DNA of 64,000 nucleotides, from positions 1 to 64,000 of the forward strand of contig JARVKI010000101.1 in the NCBI GenBank assembly GCA_036674765.1, given 5' to 3'. The stretch is from Seiridium cupressi. Taxonomy: Eukaryota; Ascomycota; Sordariomycetes; Amphisphaeriales; Sporocadaceae. Under the pieces are notes generated by a model. That model made no database searches. It saw nothing but the letters and a program-made list of their open reading frames with translations, and was not told the origin of the DNA. Positions 11,510-25,400 of the stretch are shown in pieces. Made by a program: the position numbers and the translations under genes. Each line of letters begins with the position of its first letter. The stretch's first letter is position 1.

Positions 11510-12310
11510 CGCTTTAGGTCTTGTTTTGTCTGCGCAGAGGTCATAGGACCTATCCGTTCCTTGTTTGGTGGCTTGGATGAGTGAACGGATCTCGTGATCG
11601 ATGTATGCACCTCGCACAAGCTTAATTCTCAGTCCCTACCCCCCGCTCGCTGCCACCGTAATATGTTCATCTAGGTTCGCGTTGGCTCCCTTTAGGTATG
11701 CCTGGATCGTGTTAAGGAGCAGTGTATCTCCATCGTTGTCATGCTTTCTCATCAAATTCAGCGTCCAACTGTCTATACCAGACTTGAGAACATGTTGGTT
11801 CGCGTCAATCCATAACCGCGAACCCTGCGCTCTTGCGGTTTCGCGTATTTCGCCCAGAGCCTTTTCTGCGGCTACTATGATAACACCACCATCACGAATA
11901 GAATCGATAGCAATAGGGCCGGCTCCAGTAATCCTATCGTCGAGGACACATCAGTGGGCATGTTTCCAACGCAAGACAGATAACTATTCACTTTACAGCA
12001 AGAGAATCTCCCCGATCGACCATCTTCAAACTTTCAAGATTCGATCGCTTCCATTTGTCGACCATCTGAAAGGAATTTGCCTCATATTTGGGGGTTCTGG
12101 GGTGTAATTCTTGACTTGAGTGATCGGAGAGCACGGTCTCGTTAGCGTGTCTCAGAATAACTCCATGATAACCTATGAACCTCAATTGACTTGCCGAACG
12201 TAAGACTTCTGCTCTTGTCCCGCCTGAACAGAACTGACCATAGAAAGTGCACTTCAAGAGCTTTCCCGGGGCGGGCCTCTGGTCTTGGTTCAGTACCGAG
12301 GCCTTTGATA
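11510..12310 (-). pseudogene. Proline dehydrogenase relic, 3' truncated
   Basis: Fungal mitochondrial proline dehydrogenase (FAD enzyme oxidising proline to P5C) is recognisable in pieces. Reading minus: LLKCTFYGQFCSGGT, GYHGVILRHANETVL, then an intron at 11934-11991, then ITGAGPIAIDSI, LWIDANQHVLKSGIDSWTLN, NTIQAYLKGANANLDEHI and IKLVRGAYIDHEIRSLI. The spliced frame is coherent, but an in-frame TAG stands at 11636-11638 where the family normally has Trp (TGG); a TpG to TpA change is RIP-type. Homology ends near 11510 at an AT-rich patch, so the C-terminal barrel strands are missing. No mitochondrial presequence or start was identified. It is not functional as seen. Confidence 0.8.
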
Positions 12311-12701
12311 TTGTTATGATCTTAGGCCATACGTCTGAATGATAAGCAGGTACAGAGGGAATCCTTCATCTGACAGGAGACGGATGTTTGATGCTCTGTT
12401 TTTACATCCGACGTGAATTAGCGTAATAATAGATAGGGGTTGTGTATAGTGTACAAACGACTCGTGTGTTATGGGTTATCTTACATTGGTCAGCGGGTGT
12501 GTTGACTGTGGGTAAATGCGACTGATGCATTTTCACTCACACAGCCCGGAATTTCCAGAATAGCTGCAAACTACCCCATAACCCTCTGGAAACGCCATCT
12601 AGGACTGCAAAATCCTCAAGTCTGTTGGTTGACTTAGATAACCGGTTCCATTATTCCTGACTCAGAACTGATGCCACTGACGCCATGAATGCGCCACGAC
12701 A
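12311..12701. other. Intergenic, nothing recognised
   Basis: Normal composition between two gene relics. It may contain the lost 5' part of the proline dehydrogenase gene, but I cannot extend that frame with confidence beyond about 12330. Confidence 0.35.
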
Positions 12702-12808
12702 GACGGTATTAGTTGCAGTATAGATGACCATTACGCCAATGGGTCTTGTATTAGGTGATAATTTTGTTATTGTTCATACGCTTATCAGTTCCAATAACCT
12801 CCCACCAG
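12702..12808. repeat. Dispersed repeat, copy 1 (partner at 61511-61616)
   Basis: This stretch aligns end to end with 61511-61616 in the same orientation, at roughly 70-75 percent by eye. Shared blocks include TAGATGACC, TGTATTAG, GTTATxGTTCA and the terminal CCTCCCACCAG. The shared end at 12808 coincides with the point where the DUF3176-like reading frame loses family resemblance, so it looks like an insertion or recombination border. Read on the minus strand it begins TGGTGGGAGG, which could be an element terminus. The element type is unknown. Confidence 0.55.
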
Positions 12809-13361
12809 TAGCGAGTATCGCACCAAGACCGTTGATAGTAAGCACTTCGCTTGGCCGCGCGACCTGAGATTTTCCATCGTATGCGAGCAAGACACAAGCA
12901 ATTGCTACGAAGCTTACTGTGGCCGTCGCGGCGGCTATTATGTCCACGTACCACCAACGTAAAGGAGATATGTGGTGTTGTGTTGTTCGTTCGTTGACGT
13001 GATTGATGTGGGCAGTGCTGGTGCAACTCGATGGTGCCGCTATTTCATCCAATATTGGAGCCAGTCATCCAGGGGGTAGATGGCTGTTGAGAATTGCTGT
13101 TAATTGATAGTTTTCTTCCGCGTCCCTGGCAGGGTCAGAGGCATATTTTGGACCCTGGCCATCTTCCCTAGAATCGTGTTGAAGCAGGCTTACACCGTCT
13201 TGGGACATCGCAGGATATGAGGTGAGCCAGTCCTGGTCCTGCTGATTCTCAATCACAGTCGATGCAGAATCGAGGTGCACACGAGAGTGGTGTGGTTCAT
13301 TGTGCTGACACTCTTCCGATTCTGCTTGCACGGGTAGCCAATTTGACCTGGGTTCGATCAT
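12804..13361 (-). pseudogene. DUF3176-like membrane protein, 5' fragment
   Basis: The minus frame from ATG 13361 gives a Ser/Asp/Gln-rich hydrophilic N-terminus and stops at 13065. The next frame continues with an N-terminal TM region of the fungal DUF3176 type (SPLRWWYVDIIAAATATVSF, then a Tyr-Asp-Gly-Lys loop and NGLGAILAT). A one-base frame change is needed near 13055-13065, with no room for an intron. The frame runs out at 12774 just past the border with the dispersed repeat, so most of the protein is missing. The family assignment rests on the Trp-rich TM1 and the LN/ILAT motif and is tentative. Confidence 0.45.
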
Positions 13362-14515
13362 GTGGAGAGCAACCTCATTATCCGCATTAAAGCCGTCTCC
13401 AAATTCGCCTGGCGTATTCTAGCTTGTTAATCGTACAGGTATTTCTGCCAAGAGCTCAAACGAGAAGTGAAATCGAATTTGGCATCTCCGATTAAAAAGA
13501 TCATGCTTACAAATTTGGCTCGTGCATTATAATACATAATACATACTATCAAAACCTGGGCTTCTAATACCCAAATTTAGAAAGAAAGTATAGTCGCACC
13601 TCTACGAGTTCGGGAACTGCGACAGCTTGAGCGAGCATTGTCTTCTTTGATCATATCGGGCCCGTCACTGGAGGCATCGGGACTCATCAATGAAAAACAA
13701 TTACTCGATGACGATACCCTGCCACATGAGCCCGTGATTGATTATGCTGGATGTGACTGTTTCTTAAATGGCTGTTTAGGAGCATTGTCACCCACGAGAA
13801 ATTATGAACCTTGCAGACCACCTAGACAGGGATGGTATGGACTAACTAGTCTGGAGCGTAATATCCAAAGTTTACGACACATACTGGTGAAAGGTTTTAG
13901 CTAATATGATAGCTGTGGTTAAACATCTTTCATGTAAGTGAGGTAATCGAAAAATATTGAATATCCAAAGACAGGGATACCGGGGGTAGCTAGGAAGCCC
14001 AGTTGGTGCGGCTTGGGCAATAGGACTGTCGGCATAGCCATCCACACCTCACAAGGGTGATCCCTCCGTCCAGTTGCTCCTTGGAAGACATCGTTTTAGG
14101 CAATGGCTAGGCTACGAAGGTACATTTCGATCGTTTATACCTCCGTGGCACACCGGACCTGTTTACAAGCACTGCCGCACGGAAACCCCATCAAGTTATA
14201 AGAACTTTTCATGATTTTGCGCCTTTCACCTTAGCAGTATTGCATTGAATATCAGTAATATAGACATTAGAAACAGGTCGCCTCCTTTTTCTTCGACATC
14301 ACACTTGCTCCCCATCCGGCTAATGGTAGGGATCGGTCTATAAATGGGAGTTTCAAGGTTTTAAGGGCTGGGAGTGAGTGGGAGGTCGGGAATAAAGGGG
14401 AAAGTGTCAAATGGATTATGCAACAGAGTGAAAGGCCACGAAAATGATAATAGTTTCTAAATAGGTAGGATACAGACTGATCTCTGCCCTTTAACCAATA
14501 TAGGTTGCCACCCCT
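13362..14515. other. Intergenic, nothing recognised
   Basis: Normal composition. The longest frame (13638-13904, plus) lacks an ATG start and any family feature. The right end passes into GC-containing repeats of GCGC/TAGCG type at 14520-14600, which open the large RIP block. Confidence 0.4.
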
Positions 14516-17500
14516 TAATATCCGCGGCGCAGGCGCTAAGCCAGCGCCGCACCTTTACGGCGTTATTTTAACGCTATTTTAGCGCTACGCTAGCGTTATA
14601 TCGGTATTATATTAATCTTTTTAGCCCGAGTCTTACCTTTTATTAATAGTTTTACGTTATTTATATATTATATTAATATAATTATTATATTTACGTTTAA
14701 TATAATTTTTTTTTTAAGTTTTTATTTTAAAAGTTTAATTATAATAATAATTATTCGTAATATTATAATTATATTAATTTAAATAATAAATATAATAATT
14801 AATTATATTATATAAAAAACTTATTTACGCTATTATAATAATTAATAATCGTAATTTAAATATTAAATAAAAATAATTAAAATTTAAATAATTAACCGTT
14901 ATATATATTAAGTTTTTAAGTTTTATTTATACGGTTATTTCTTTTTTTTTTATAATAAAAACGGTAAAATCTTTTTAATTTTAAATTACTTTATTATAAT
15001 ATTATAATATTATTAACCTTTTCTAGTAATAAAAAATTTTATTAATTATAAATAACTACTTTTTTAATACGTTATCGCGTCGCGTTTATTAATTATTATT
15101 TTATTAAGTAAATAACCGTTTTTATAACGCGTAATCGCGTAATTAACGCTTATAATAATTATTATCCTTTTACTTTTTTAACGGTAAGCCTTTTTTCTTA
15201 TTATCGCTACGTATACGTTAATTTTAAATAAATATTATCCGTTATTATCGCTAGCGTTAACGCTCTTCCGCCGCCTCCGCCTTTTAATAATAATGGTTAT
15301 AAGCGCCCCGCCTTTATTACGCGTGCTAGTTACGCTTATAAAAAGGTTAAAAAGGCTAAGCTCTCGCGCGGTGCCGTTAAAACGCCTAAGGTTTAATACC
15401 GTATTTATATCTAACGTTTTACCCGCGAGCGAGGTTACCGTTATTATAATTAAATTAATTAATATTTTATTACATTTTTATTACGTATACGCTACGTATA
15501 TTAATCGCTTTTTAAAATTTAACGCTTATTATATAAATTACGCGGATTAAAATTATGTATATATTTTAATTAATTTCCCTTCGTTACTAACTTGGTTTAA
15601 ACCCTTTATACCGCCGCTGCTGCCATCCGTACCGCTATTAAGGCCGATAAGGCCATCGACGACGACGAGGATACGGTGCGTATTACCGCCGCCGCCGTTA
15701 TTAAGGCGCAACGCGTACTTTACGCTAACCCCTTTACCCTTATTATTAATTCCCCCGGCCGCGCCTTTATTATTTTCTTAGATTAAAACTTTAATATGCT
15801 AAAAGTTAATCGCCGCGTTACCGCTGCTTTAAAAGGCTTTTTAAGCCTTTACGAGGTTATTTTTACTAAAAAGGAGGTAAAGTATAAAAAAAAGGTAAAA
15901 TAAATATTTAAACGCTACGTACGCGTAACGTAAAAGGGATAATTACGTTAAAAACTTTAAATAAAAAAGAAACGCTTTTACGCGGGTTTTTTTTTAATAA
16001 TTTTACTTATAAAGCGTTTAAACCGTATTTTTATTACGTATATATATTATATATTTATAACTTTTATTAATATTTAAAAATATTTTATAATTTTTAATTA
16101 ACGTTATATTTTTAAAATGTTTACGCGGTTTTTAAATATTATCCGCGTTTAAATACCCTTTTTATTAAATTAAATATTACCGTTTATTTTTAAAACTTTA
16201 ATAATTAAAGATTTTATCGATTTATTATATTTATTTTACTTTTAAATTAATATTAAAACGTTATTTTTATATAAAATTACTTTTATTTTAATAACTTTTA
16301 AACGTTAATATAAAGAATACATTATAAATTTTAAATCTTTTTAATAAATTTAATTAATACGTAAATCCGTAATATTTTATAAATTTCGTTATTTAAAAAA
16401 AACTTAAATACTTATTTATTAACTTATTATTTAAACGTTATTATTTAATGTTTTTAATTAATAAAAAAACTTATTCGTCGGTTTTAAACTTTTTATATTT
16501 TCTTTTTTTATTATATTATTTCGCGTATAATATAAATATATTACGTAATATTTTTATAATTTAAATATACTTGCGTTATATAAATTCTACTCGCTTTTTT
16601 ACTATTAATACCTTATTATTATTACGAATATTAATATTTATTAATATATAAAAGTTAAATTTAAATAATAAAAATAATAAAGTTACTTTTATCGCCGAAT
16701 ATTAAAAGTTATTATACGTAAATTACGCGAGGTTTAATTATTACGTTTAATCCGCTTATTTAATATTATAATATATTTAAAAGTAATATTTAATATTTTA
16801 ATTTTACCGTTTTATTTACTTATCCGTTTACGGATAAAAAGTTATATTTAAATACTGTTTTATCGTTAAATAATAATAAAGTTCCGTTTAAAACTTATTA
16901 ATAAAAACGCTGCCTTTATTTATAATAATGCCTTTTAAAATGTTATATATAAAAACTATATAGTAAAAAATTAAATTAACGAGCCCGCTCGTTATAAACC
17001 GTATAATCGTAATAATATAAAGTGTATATTTTATAAATCGATTAATAATTATAAATAAAGTATTATATAATTTATTAATTACCGGTAATATAAAAGGAGG
17101 TAGATTTATAATAAAATCTATCGAAATTTCTTATTATAACCGTATAAGCTGCGGTAGCGCTTCGAGTAAGCCGTATAAACGGTGCTTTTTTACCTTTATT
17201 CGCTGGTATATTATATACGTATTAATATATTTTTTAACGTTACGAGGTAATAAATTTTAATAATAACTCCGTTAAAATAACTATTACGTTTTAATTACGC
17301 TTAAATGCTTTATTATTAAATTATCGTAATACGCCTTTAATAATTTTATTTATATATATAAATTATTAAAAACGTATATACGTTTTTAAAACTTAAATAA
17401 TTTAAAGTCGTTTTAAACTTAAATTTATTCTTTAACGGTTAAGTTATATTATCACTTTATACGTTATTATTTCGAATTATAAAAGGCGTTTTTTAATTAT

Positions 17501-18513
17501 AATTTTAATAAATAAATAATTATTAACTACTTTAATTTAATCGGTATTATTTTAATTTGCTAGCTTATTATAATTAATTGTAAAAATTTTAATTTATAAT
17601 TTAAAGCTTTAACGATATTTAAATAACGCAAACGTTATTTTATTACATTTCCTTTTAAACCTTTTAATATTACGTTATAACGGTATTTTTTTTCTTTTAT
17701 TAAATAAATTATTATTTATATAATTTTAACCTTATTTTATTATATTCCGTTATTTTTTAATATAATTATTACGAAATCGTTTAACGCTCGTAGTTTTATT
17801 ATTATTAACGCGTCCCTTTTATAATCCGCTTTTTAAAATAATCCGTTAATAAAGTTTAATTTACCCGGTTTATATTCGATTTTAAAATTAAACGTAGCGA
17901 AATCGTCGATTTAACGTAGTTATTTTAAGTTAAGTTTTTACTTTAATTTTTAATATTATAAATTAAAATAATTTATTAAAATTATAAATTACTTTTATAA
18001 ATATTATAAATAATACTTTTAATTCTTTAAAGCGTTAATAATTATAAATAACTTTAAATTTTTAATATTATAACGTATTTTAATATTCGTAAATTTTCGT
18101 AATTTAAAAATAATCGGGTATTAACAGTTTTTAAAAAGTTATAATAATACGGCTTTTATTATAAAAGTTAATACGTCGGTTTTTAAGCGCGTTAATAGCG
18201 TTATATCGTAATAGCGTAATATTAACGCTATTATAAAAAGTAATTATAACTATTTAAACGCTATTTTTACGCTTAAAAAAAGGTCGATATTACCTTTAAC
18301 ACTTCTTTTTAATTAATTTGTAAATAATACCGTTATTTTTAAATAAGTTTTAATAAACCTGCGATAAAATCCAGCGAATTTTAAAAACTTTTAAATCTTT
18401 TTTATATTATATAAAAGTTATTATTATATAATAGTTTCGACGCGTTTTTCCTTTATATTAACGCCGTTTATTAATATTTTAAACTTTAAAAACCTAACCG
18501 ATAAAGTATTAAA

Positions 18514-18834
18514 CTCGCATTTTTATAAATTAAAATATAATTTTTATTAACGTAAACGGTTAAAAACGATACGTATATATTATTTATATATTATTTCGTT
18601 ATTATTATAAATTAAAATATTATTTAAATATATAATATAAATTATATCGATTAATTTTTTTAATACCCGGTTAATATAAATTTAAAAAGTTATAAATACG
18701 TTAATAAAGCCGAATAATATTATTTAATATTCGAAATATCCGTATTATATTCGAAAAGCTATCTTTTATTTATTATTTATATAAATTTTAATTTAATAAT
18801 ACGCATCTTTTAAATTTAATTTAATAAATACTTT
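18514..18834 (-). mobile_element. Ty3/gypsy reverse transcriptase relic
   Basis: Translation of the minus strand, passing through several stops, follows the gypsy RT core in order: KVFIKLNLKDAYY (consensus F-x-K-L-D-L-x-x-A-Y), KIAFRI, YGYFEY, a LFGF stretch for M-P-F-G-L, INRVLKKLIDIIYIIYL, then the catalytic box as YLNNILIYNN where active elements have Y-L-D-D-I-L-I-Y-S, and KCE at the end. Asp to Asn at both catalytic positions and Gln/Trp to stop changes are what G-to-A and C-to-T RIP mutations would produce. Integrase and RNase H should lie at lower coordinates but are too eroded for me to read. Confidence 0.85.
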
Positions 18835-19309
18835 TATTATATTTAATCAGTTTAAAATCTCGTTTATTAACGGTAATAAAACGCGGTTTTTACGTATAAT
18901 TTAATTAAGCGTTTTATAATTAATATAAAAGCGAAACTAACCTTTTTTTTTAATACGAATAAAATAAAAACGTTTATAAAGTTAATTAATAATTTAATTT
19001 ATTTTTTAATTTCCGCTTTTAATAAATATTCGCGTAAGACTTTTAATTCTTTAAAAAATAATAAATATAATAATTTTTACGTTAATATAATTCCGTTTTT
19101 AAGTTTTATACAGTGTTTTAACTTAAAATAATTAAAAAGTCGTCCCGCGGCTTTTTTTAATATAATATTTTAAAAATCTACGTAAACGTTTAATAAACGG
19201 AACTTTATCGGTTTATTTTCGCTTTTTCTTTTATTTGTAAATAGTAAATAAAAATGGATAACCGCCGTTATAACGATTATAACCCGCCGGAATTCTTTTA
19301 TTACGGTTT

Positions 19310-19444
19310 TATATATTAGTAATTTAATATATTATTATTATACGAAAAAGAAAAGAGGAAATTAAGTTTTAAATTAATATAACGGCTTTTTATAAACGTT
19401 ATACCGTTAACGCTTTAATAGCGTTTTAATATTATAATAATAAC
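19310..19444. repeat. Candidate LTR copy A
   Basis: About 135 bases closely match 26757-26892 in direct orientation, including AATTTAATATATTATTATTATA, AGTTAATATAACGGCTTTTT (Copy A differs in a few bases), CGCTTTAATAGCG and the TAATAATA end. A spacing of about 7.45 kb suits an LTR retrotransposon. Terminal TG..CA cannot be judged after RIP. Confidence 0.5.
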
Positions 19445-22400
19445 TTTACTTTTTAAACCGTAATTAACCGTAATTATAATTATAAAATATTACCTTATTT
19501 TATATATTCGCTAATTATAATTATATATAAATTATCCGGCTTATATATAATTATTTTTAATTATAAAATGTTTAAATTAACGGGTAAAACGGCTTATACC
19601 GTTAACGTTTTAATTAACCCGTATATTTATATTTTTATCGTTTTAAAGCCTAGTTTAACTAATCTTAAAAATCTAAAAAATAAATACGGTTTTTTATTAT
19701 TATAACTTTTTTTTATTATAATTATATTATTATTATATTTATATAACGCTTTTTTAATTATACCGTAACGTTATTTTTTCGCTATTAATTATATTTACTC
19801 TTCGCGATCCCAGCCTTTTTTTTTAGCGATAGCGATAATAATAGCGATGTCTTTATTAATCCCCGTTTTATTAGCAACGAGGAGCCGTAACTTACCCACG
19901 TTTAAATGGTAAAGGCTATAAGTTATACCTACGATAACGAGGAGAATTTTTATATATATTATTTACGAACTTATTTAAAACAGTTTAAAACCGCCGTCGC
20001 CGGGGCGACACTTTTCGGGTTAACCTTTAAGCTATTTAAAATTTTATATCGTTTTATCGTAACTTTTATCTTTTATAAATAATATAAAAAGCGTAAGGAT
20101 TTATACGAGCCGGTAATTTTATTATTTTAAAATCGTGTTTTACTTTATTAACGCTATTTAAACGGTTACGATTATAATTAGCGATGTTATTAATTTAATC
20201 GCTTTCTTCGATTACGCCCGTATTTTTTAACGTTTAATAAATCGCGAGGATTAAAAGTATAACCTGGTTATAAATCGTTATAATAACGACGGTAAGCTAG
20301 AAATATTTTAAAAGGCATTTAACCGTATCGCCGTAGCTAGCGTTATAATTAAACTTATAACCGCTTTTAAAGTTATTAAAAAAAGCTATCGTATTAAATA
20401 TAACTTAACCGCCGTTAAAAAGAACCGGGATATAAATAGAAACGGCATCGTAACGCTTTAAAATCGTAGTTAATTACTTTATATTCAAAAAAATGCTTAT
20501 AACGCATTTTTAAAGACCTGGGAAGGTAATAACGTCTTTCGTTCCCCCCGCCCCCGCCGCGTTTATAAAATCCCTGTTTAAAAAGTTAAAGTTATTATAA
20601 ATTTTTATAAAGTTAAACGCGTTTAAATAGCGTTTTATTAACGTTTTAACGTTTTATTTTTTTAATTATATTTAAAAGGTAGCGATTAAAGTTATATTAT
20701 TTAAAAAAAACGCTAAACGTAACTTTTTCCGTCGCGTTTATAACGTTATTTACGCCGAAGTAATTAAATTTAAATAAGTAAATAAAAATTATAACCGGGA
20801 ATTAAACCGTATTTTTATCGTTGTTTAAACGTCCTTTTAACGCGGCGATAAATTAAGTTAATTAATATAACGCGACTTTTTTTTAAAAGTCGAAATAATA
20901 AGTTTAATTTTTATAATTTATCGTTATATTAATATCGTCCTTTTAACGTTTTTAACCGTATCCGCTTTTTTTTAATAATAATTTATCGTTTTTTAATCTT
21001 AGTTTATTATAGTTTTTATAATTTAGCCGGTATATCGTTTTAGTTTTTAACTTATATGCTTTATAATTTATTTAACCGGCGTACCGTCGTAATTTTAACG
21101 TGTCGCCGTCGTGTTTTCGTATTCCCGTCTTTTAATCGCCCCCGGGACCCCGCTTTATCCTAAGGTTAATAAGAATTAAAATAATTATTTTACGTCCGTT
21201 CCGTTCGGAATAAATATTACCGTTAGCTTTTTTATTAACTCGCTTAAATCTTAACGTTATAACGCTTTTTTACCTTTATTTTATATTTATTATTTTATTA
21301 AAACTAAATTAATAGGCTTAATTTTATTAATAAAAACCGGTAAAACTTTTTAATTATATTATCGTATTTTTTTTAAATATTTAACCGGTTTTTAAAAAGG
21401 TTTATAAAAATATAACTATTTAATCTTATATTTTAAACCGTTAAAACGGAAATAAAAGCTTAATATCTTTTTAAAATGTTATTCTTTTTTTTCGGTATTA
21501 AAATCGCTTTTATCCGTTATTAAAACGCTTATAATACGCCGGTTAAACGCTTTATTAATTAAAGTTTAACCCGGAAAATTATTTTTATAACGCTAAATTA
21601 AAAAAACGTAGAAAATTAAAAAAATCTTATATATTAATAATAATTTTATAATTATAATTTAACGGTAAATTTATAAAATTAAAAATAAGCTTATTTATTT
21701 ATTATTTAATTTAATTAAAAATCGGCCGGAGTTAATATTTTTAATATTAATTTATATAAAATCGTTAATTTATAATAACGCGGTATTAAAACGGTGTTTA
21801 TTTATAAAGTATATTTATTTTTTTTATAAATTAATTAATAATATTTTAATTACGGTTAAAATACGGTCCATTTTATCCGTTACCGTTATAACGTTATAAA
21901 ATTCTTATTATTATAAAACGGTTTTTAAAACGTCGCTTTAACGTACCGGCTCGGTTTTTATAAACGGGTTTTATTTATAATTCGCAAAAAAAAGGGAAAT
22001 TCCCGTAAATTTAAATATTTAATTATTCGTCGCGAATTCCGTTAACGGCAGCTAATTAGCTTAATCGTTTTAATAAAACGTATAATAAACCTTTAAATAT
22101 TATTTTATAAAAGCGTTAACTATTTCGATTTAACCGTTTAATTCCGGGTAAATTATTATAAATACGTATAATATAATATTAAATCGCCGGTTAAGTTTTT
22201 TTTAAAACGTTAAAATAATTAAATATTATAATCCGAAATAATAATAATTAAAATCTTATATAAGCGATATACTTTTATAATAAAAGCGTTTATAAATATA
22301 ATCGTTAATATATTAAAAATAAAGATAAAATAACGTATTTTCGTTAAACGGTTTATTATTATTAATATATATTTATATATAACTTTATTTTTTTTATAAT

Positions 22401-25400
22401 CGGGTAATAAATTTATATAATTAATAAAAAAGTTTAATTAAAAGCGGAATAATATTAATAATAAGTTAAAAAAACTTAAAAAGGCTATTTTAAATATTTT
22501 AATCCGTTAATATATATAATATCTTTTAACGAAAATAATTACGTTTTTAAATAATTAAAGTTAAAAATATATCCGCCGGATAAAATTATACGTTTTATAA
22601 CGCTTTAAATAACCGGCTAGCCTTAAATTATATAAACGGTATAAAATTTAAAAGTAAAGCTTTTTATTAAAAAGTATAAATAAGCGGTTTAAAACGTAAA
22701 TACGGTTTTTATTCGCTTTATAATTAACTTTCGCGATTTAAAATTAACGCTTTATTATAATAAGGAACTTCGCGGATAATTCCTTTATAAAAGATTTTAA
22801 AATGCGTTATATTAAAGGTAACGAATTATATACCCGTTAAATTAACGTATTTATCGGCTTCGATATATTTAAAACGTATAACGTGGCTTAACGGTTTAGT
22901 AAAAAAAGGACTCGGGACTTATTCGCTATTTTATCGTCGGTAAAATCGGATTTATTAATTAAGGCGACGTTAAAGAATCGGGATAATACGTTTAGGATAA
23001 TAACGTATCTTTTAAATTTATATACGATATAAAATTTAAAATTATTTAAAAACTTAAATTATTTAATTTAATATTAATTTAATAATTTTATAATAACGAA
23101 GTATTATAAATTTTTATAATTTATAATAACTTTTATAAGTTTTTTTATATTTTAAAATTTAAGGCGTTATTTTTTTAAAAGCTTTTATAATTATAAAAAG
23201 TTTTTTATTATAAATCTCGTAATTATATTTTATAAATATATATTTAAATAAGAAAAAAGCTATTAAATAAAGGGTTTAATTGTTTTTTATTTAAAATAAT
23301 ACGCTTTTAAAGGTTTAATCCGACGTATTAACTTTTAATATAATAAATCGTCGAGGGTCGTAATATATTAAAACCGGGGCCGATATAAAAGCGTTTTTAA
23401 ACCGTTAAAAAGTTATTACGGCGTTTTTTAAAAGCGAGCCCGGTTATTTTAATTAAAATATTAATATTATTAATAATTTAATTATTAAAGAAAACCCTTT
23501 AATAAACTAACGGTAATAATTCGTAAAATTAATAAAATATTAAAAGTTTTTTAAGTTTTAAAAAGGCTTTTAATTTATAATAATTAAAACTTTATTAGGG
23601 TTTATTTTAATATTAAACGTAAATATAATAAGGTTTAAATATTTCGTTTTTATAATTTTAAACTCGCACTTTCGGATATTTATAATTAAGTTTACGTTTA
23701 TAAGCTTTTAAATTATATCGGTAACGTAACGCTTATAATCCTTTTTTAACCCGTTATAAATAAATATATTATTAAAGTAAATAATAGTATATTTATTAAA
23801 TATATCGAATAAAGCGTAGTTTATATAATATTAAAATAAATTAAACGTATTCGTTATACCGAAATTCGTAATTAAATATTTAAATAAACCGAAACGGGTA
23901 ATAAACGCTGTTTTTTACTCGTTTTTAAAAGCGATTTATAAGTTATTAAACGCGGTAATAATATTAAGTTTAATAAAATATTTAGTTTTATAAAAAGCGT
24001 TTAACGTTTCTTAAATAAGTGGAATAAAGTATCGGTTTTTAATTATAACGTTATTTAACCTTTAATAATTAATATAAATCCGAATGCCACCCCCGGGCTT
24101 TTTCGCTAATAGTATTAAAGCCGTTATTTAGGACGTATTCGCTTTAATAAACCTTTTAAATAAATATTTATTAAGGTACTTCCGGATAGCGAGGAGTTTT
24201 TTCGGTAATATCGGTTTTAAACGGTAATACGGCGGCGTTTTATTTAAAAGTAATTCGATTTTATAATTTTAAAAATAATATAAAGGTAGCTACCCGGCCT
24301 TTTTCAAGTTTTAAACCTTTTATATATAACGTAACTAGTCGGGAAGGGTAATTTATATTTTTTATAATATAAATTACAGTTTTCCGTTTAAATATTTAGC
24401 GATATCCTTTTTTAAAATTTGTTATAATTATAAAGCTTTTTTTATTTAGTTTTTAAAAGTTTAAAAGTATATAAGTATTTTACTTATATTTTTACGGCGT
24501 TTTTAACGAGGATTTTTTAAAGTATTAATAATAACGTTTAAATAGCGATTTTATTAAATATTTTATAAATTTAAAGTTTTAAATAAGCTTTTAATATATT
24601 TATTAAAATAAAAAGCTTAATTATTAATATTTAATTTATAATTACGCCTTTTTATTTTATTATTAATAAAAAGTTAAACGCGGTTAAAGATTATATATTA
24701 ACGGCGTTTTTATCCTTAATTATATTTTATTAACCCGGCGGTACTTTTATTTAAAAGGCTTTTATTACCGAAACGCTTTTAATACGTATAAATCTTTTAA
24801 TTTAATTAATATAAAGATTATTTTATTAAAATTATAAAAGGCTTAAAATAACGTTTAAACTATTTAATAGTTATATTAATAGTTTAATATCTTTTATTAA
24901 CGATTTTAAACGGTAGCGTATCGTTATTAACTAAATAAAAAAGCCGGTTATTATTTTATTAACTAGTTTAAAGTTTTATAATATTAATAATATTTATAAA
25001 AGCAAATTATATAAATATATAAATATATTATTAATAAAACTTAAAAGCGAATAATTTAAATTAATTATAATATTATACGGTATCGCTATTAAATTAATAA
25101 TCGATATTTTATAATTAAAAGAAAAATTAATATTTAAGCTTATTAAATATATATATAAATTTTTAAAGTTTTATTAAAAAATATAACGCTTTTTCCGTTT
25201 ATAATTTTAAACGGAGGTTAAGCGTTTTCCACTTTAAATCCCTTTTCTTTTTTAAAGTAAAATATAATTTAATACCTTAAGTTTTTATAATATAAGTATA
25301 AATTATTATCCCGGCGGCGTTTCTTTTCTTAATTTGTTATTTTTTTCCGGGGCTGCGTTGTAACCGCGTCGAGCTATACAAGGTTTACTTTAAGCGATAA

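Noticed and set aside
13638..13904. 88-residue plus-strand frame
   Set aside because: No ATG start, no domain, no coding-like codon pattern.
15293..15550. 85-residue open frame inside the large RIP block
   Set aside because: Composition is driven by RIP (Ile/Leu/Tyr/Asn-rich), it lies in degraded repeat DNA and shows no family features.
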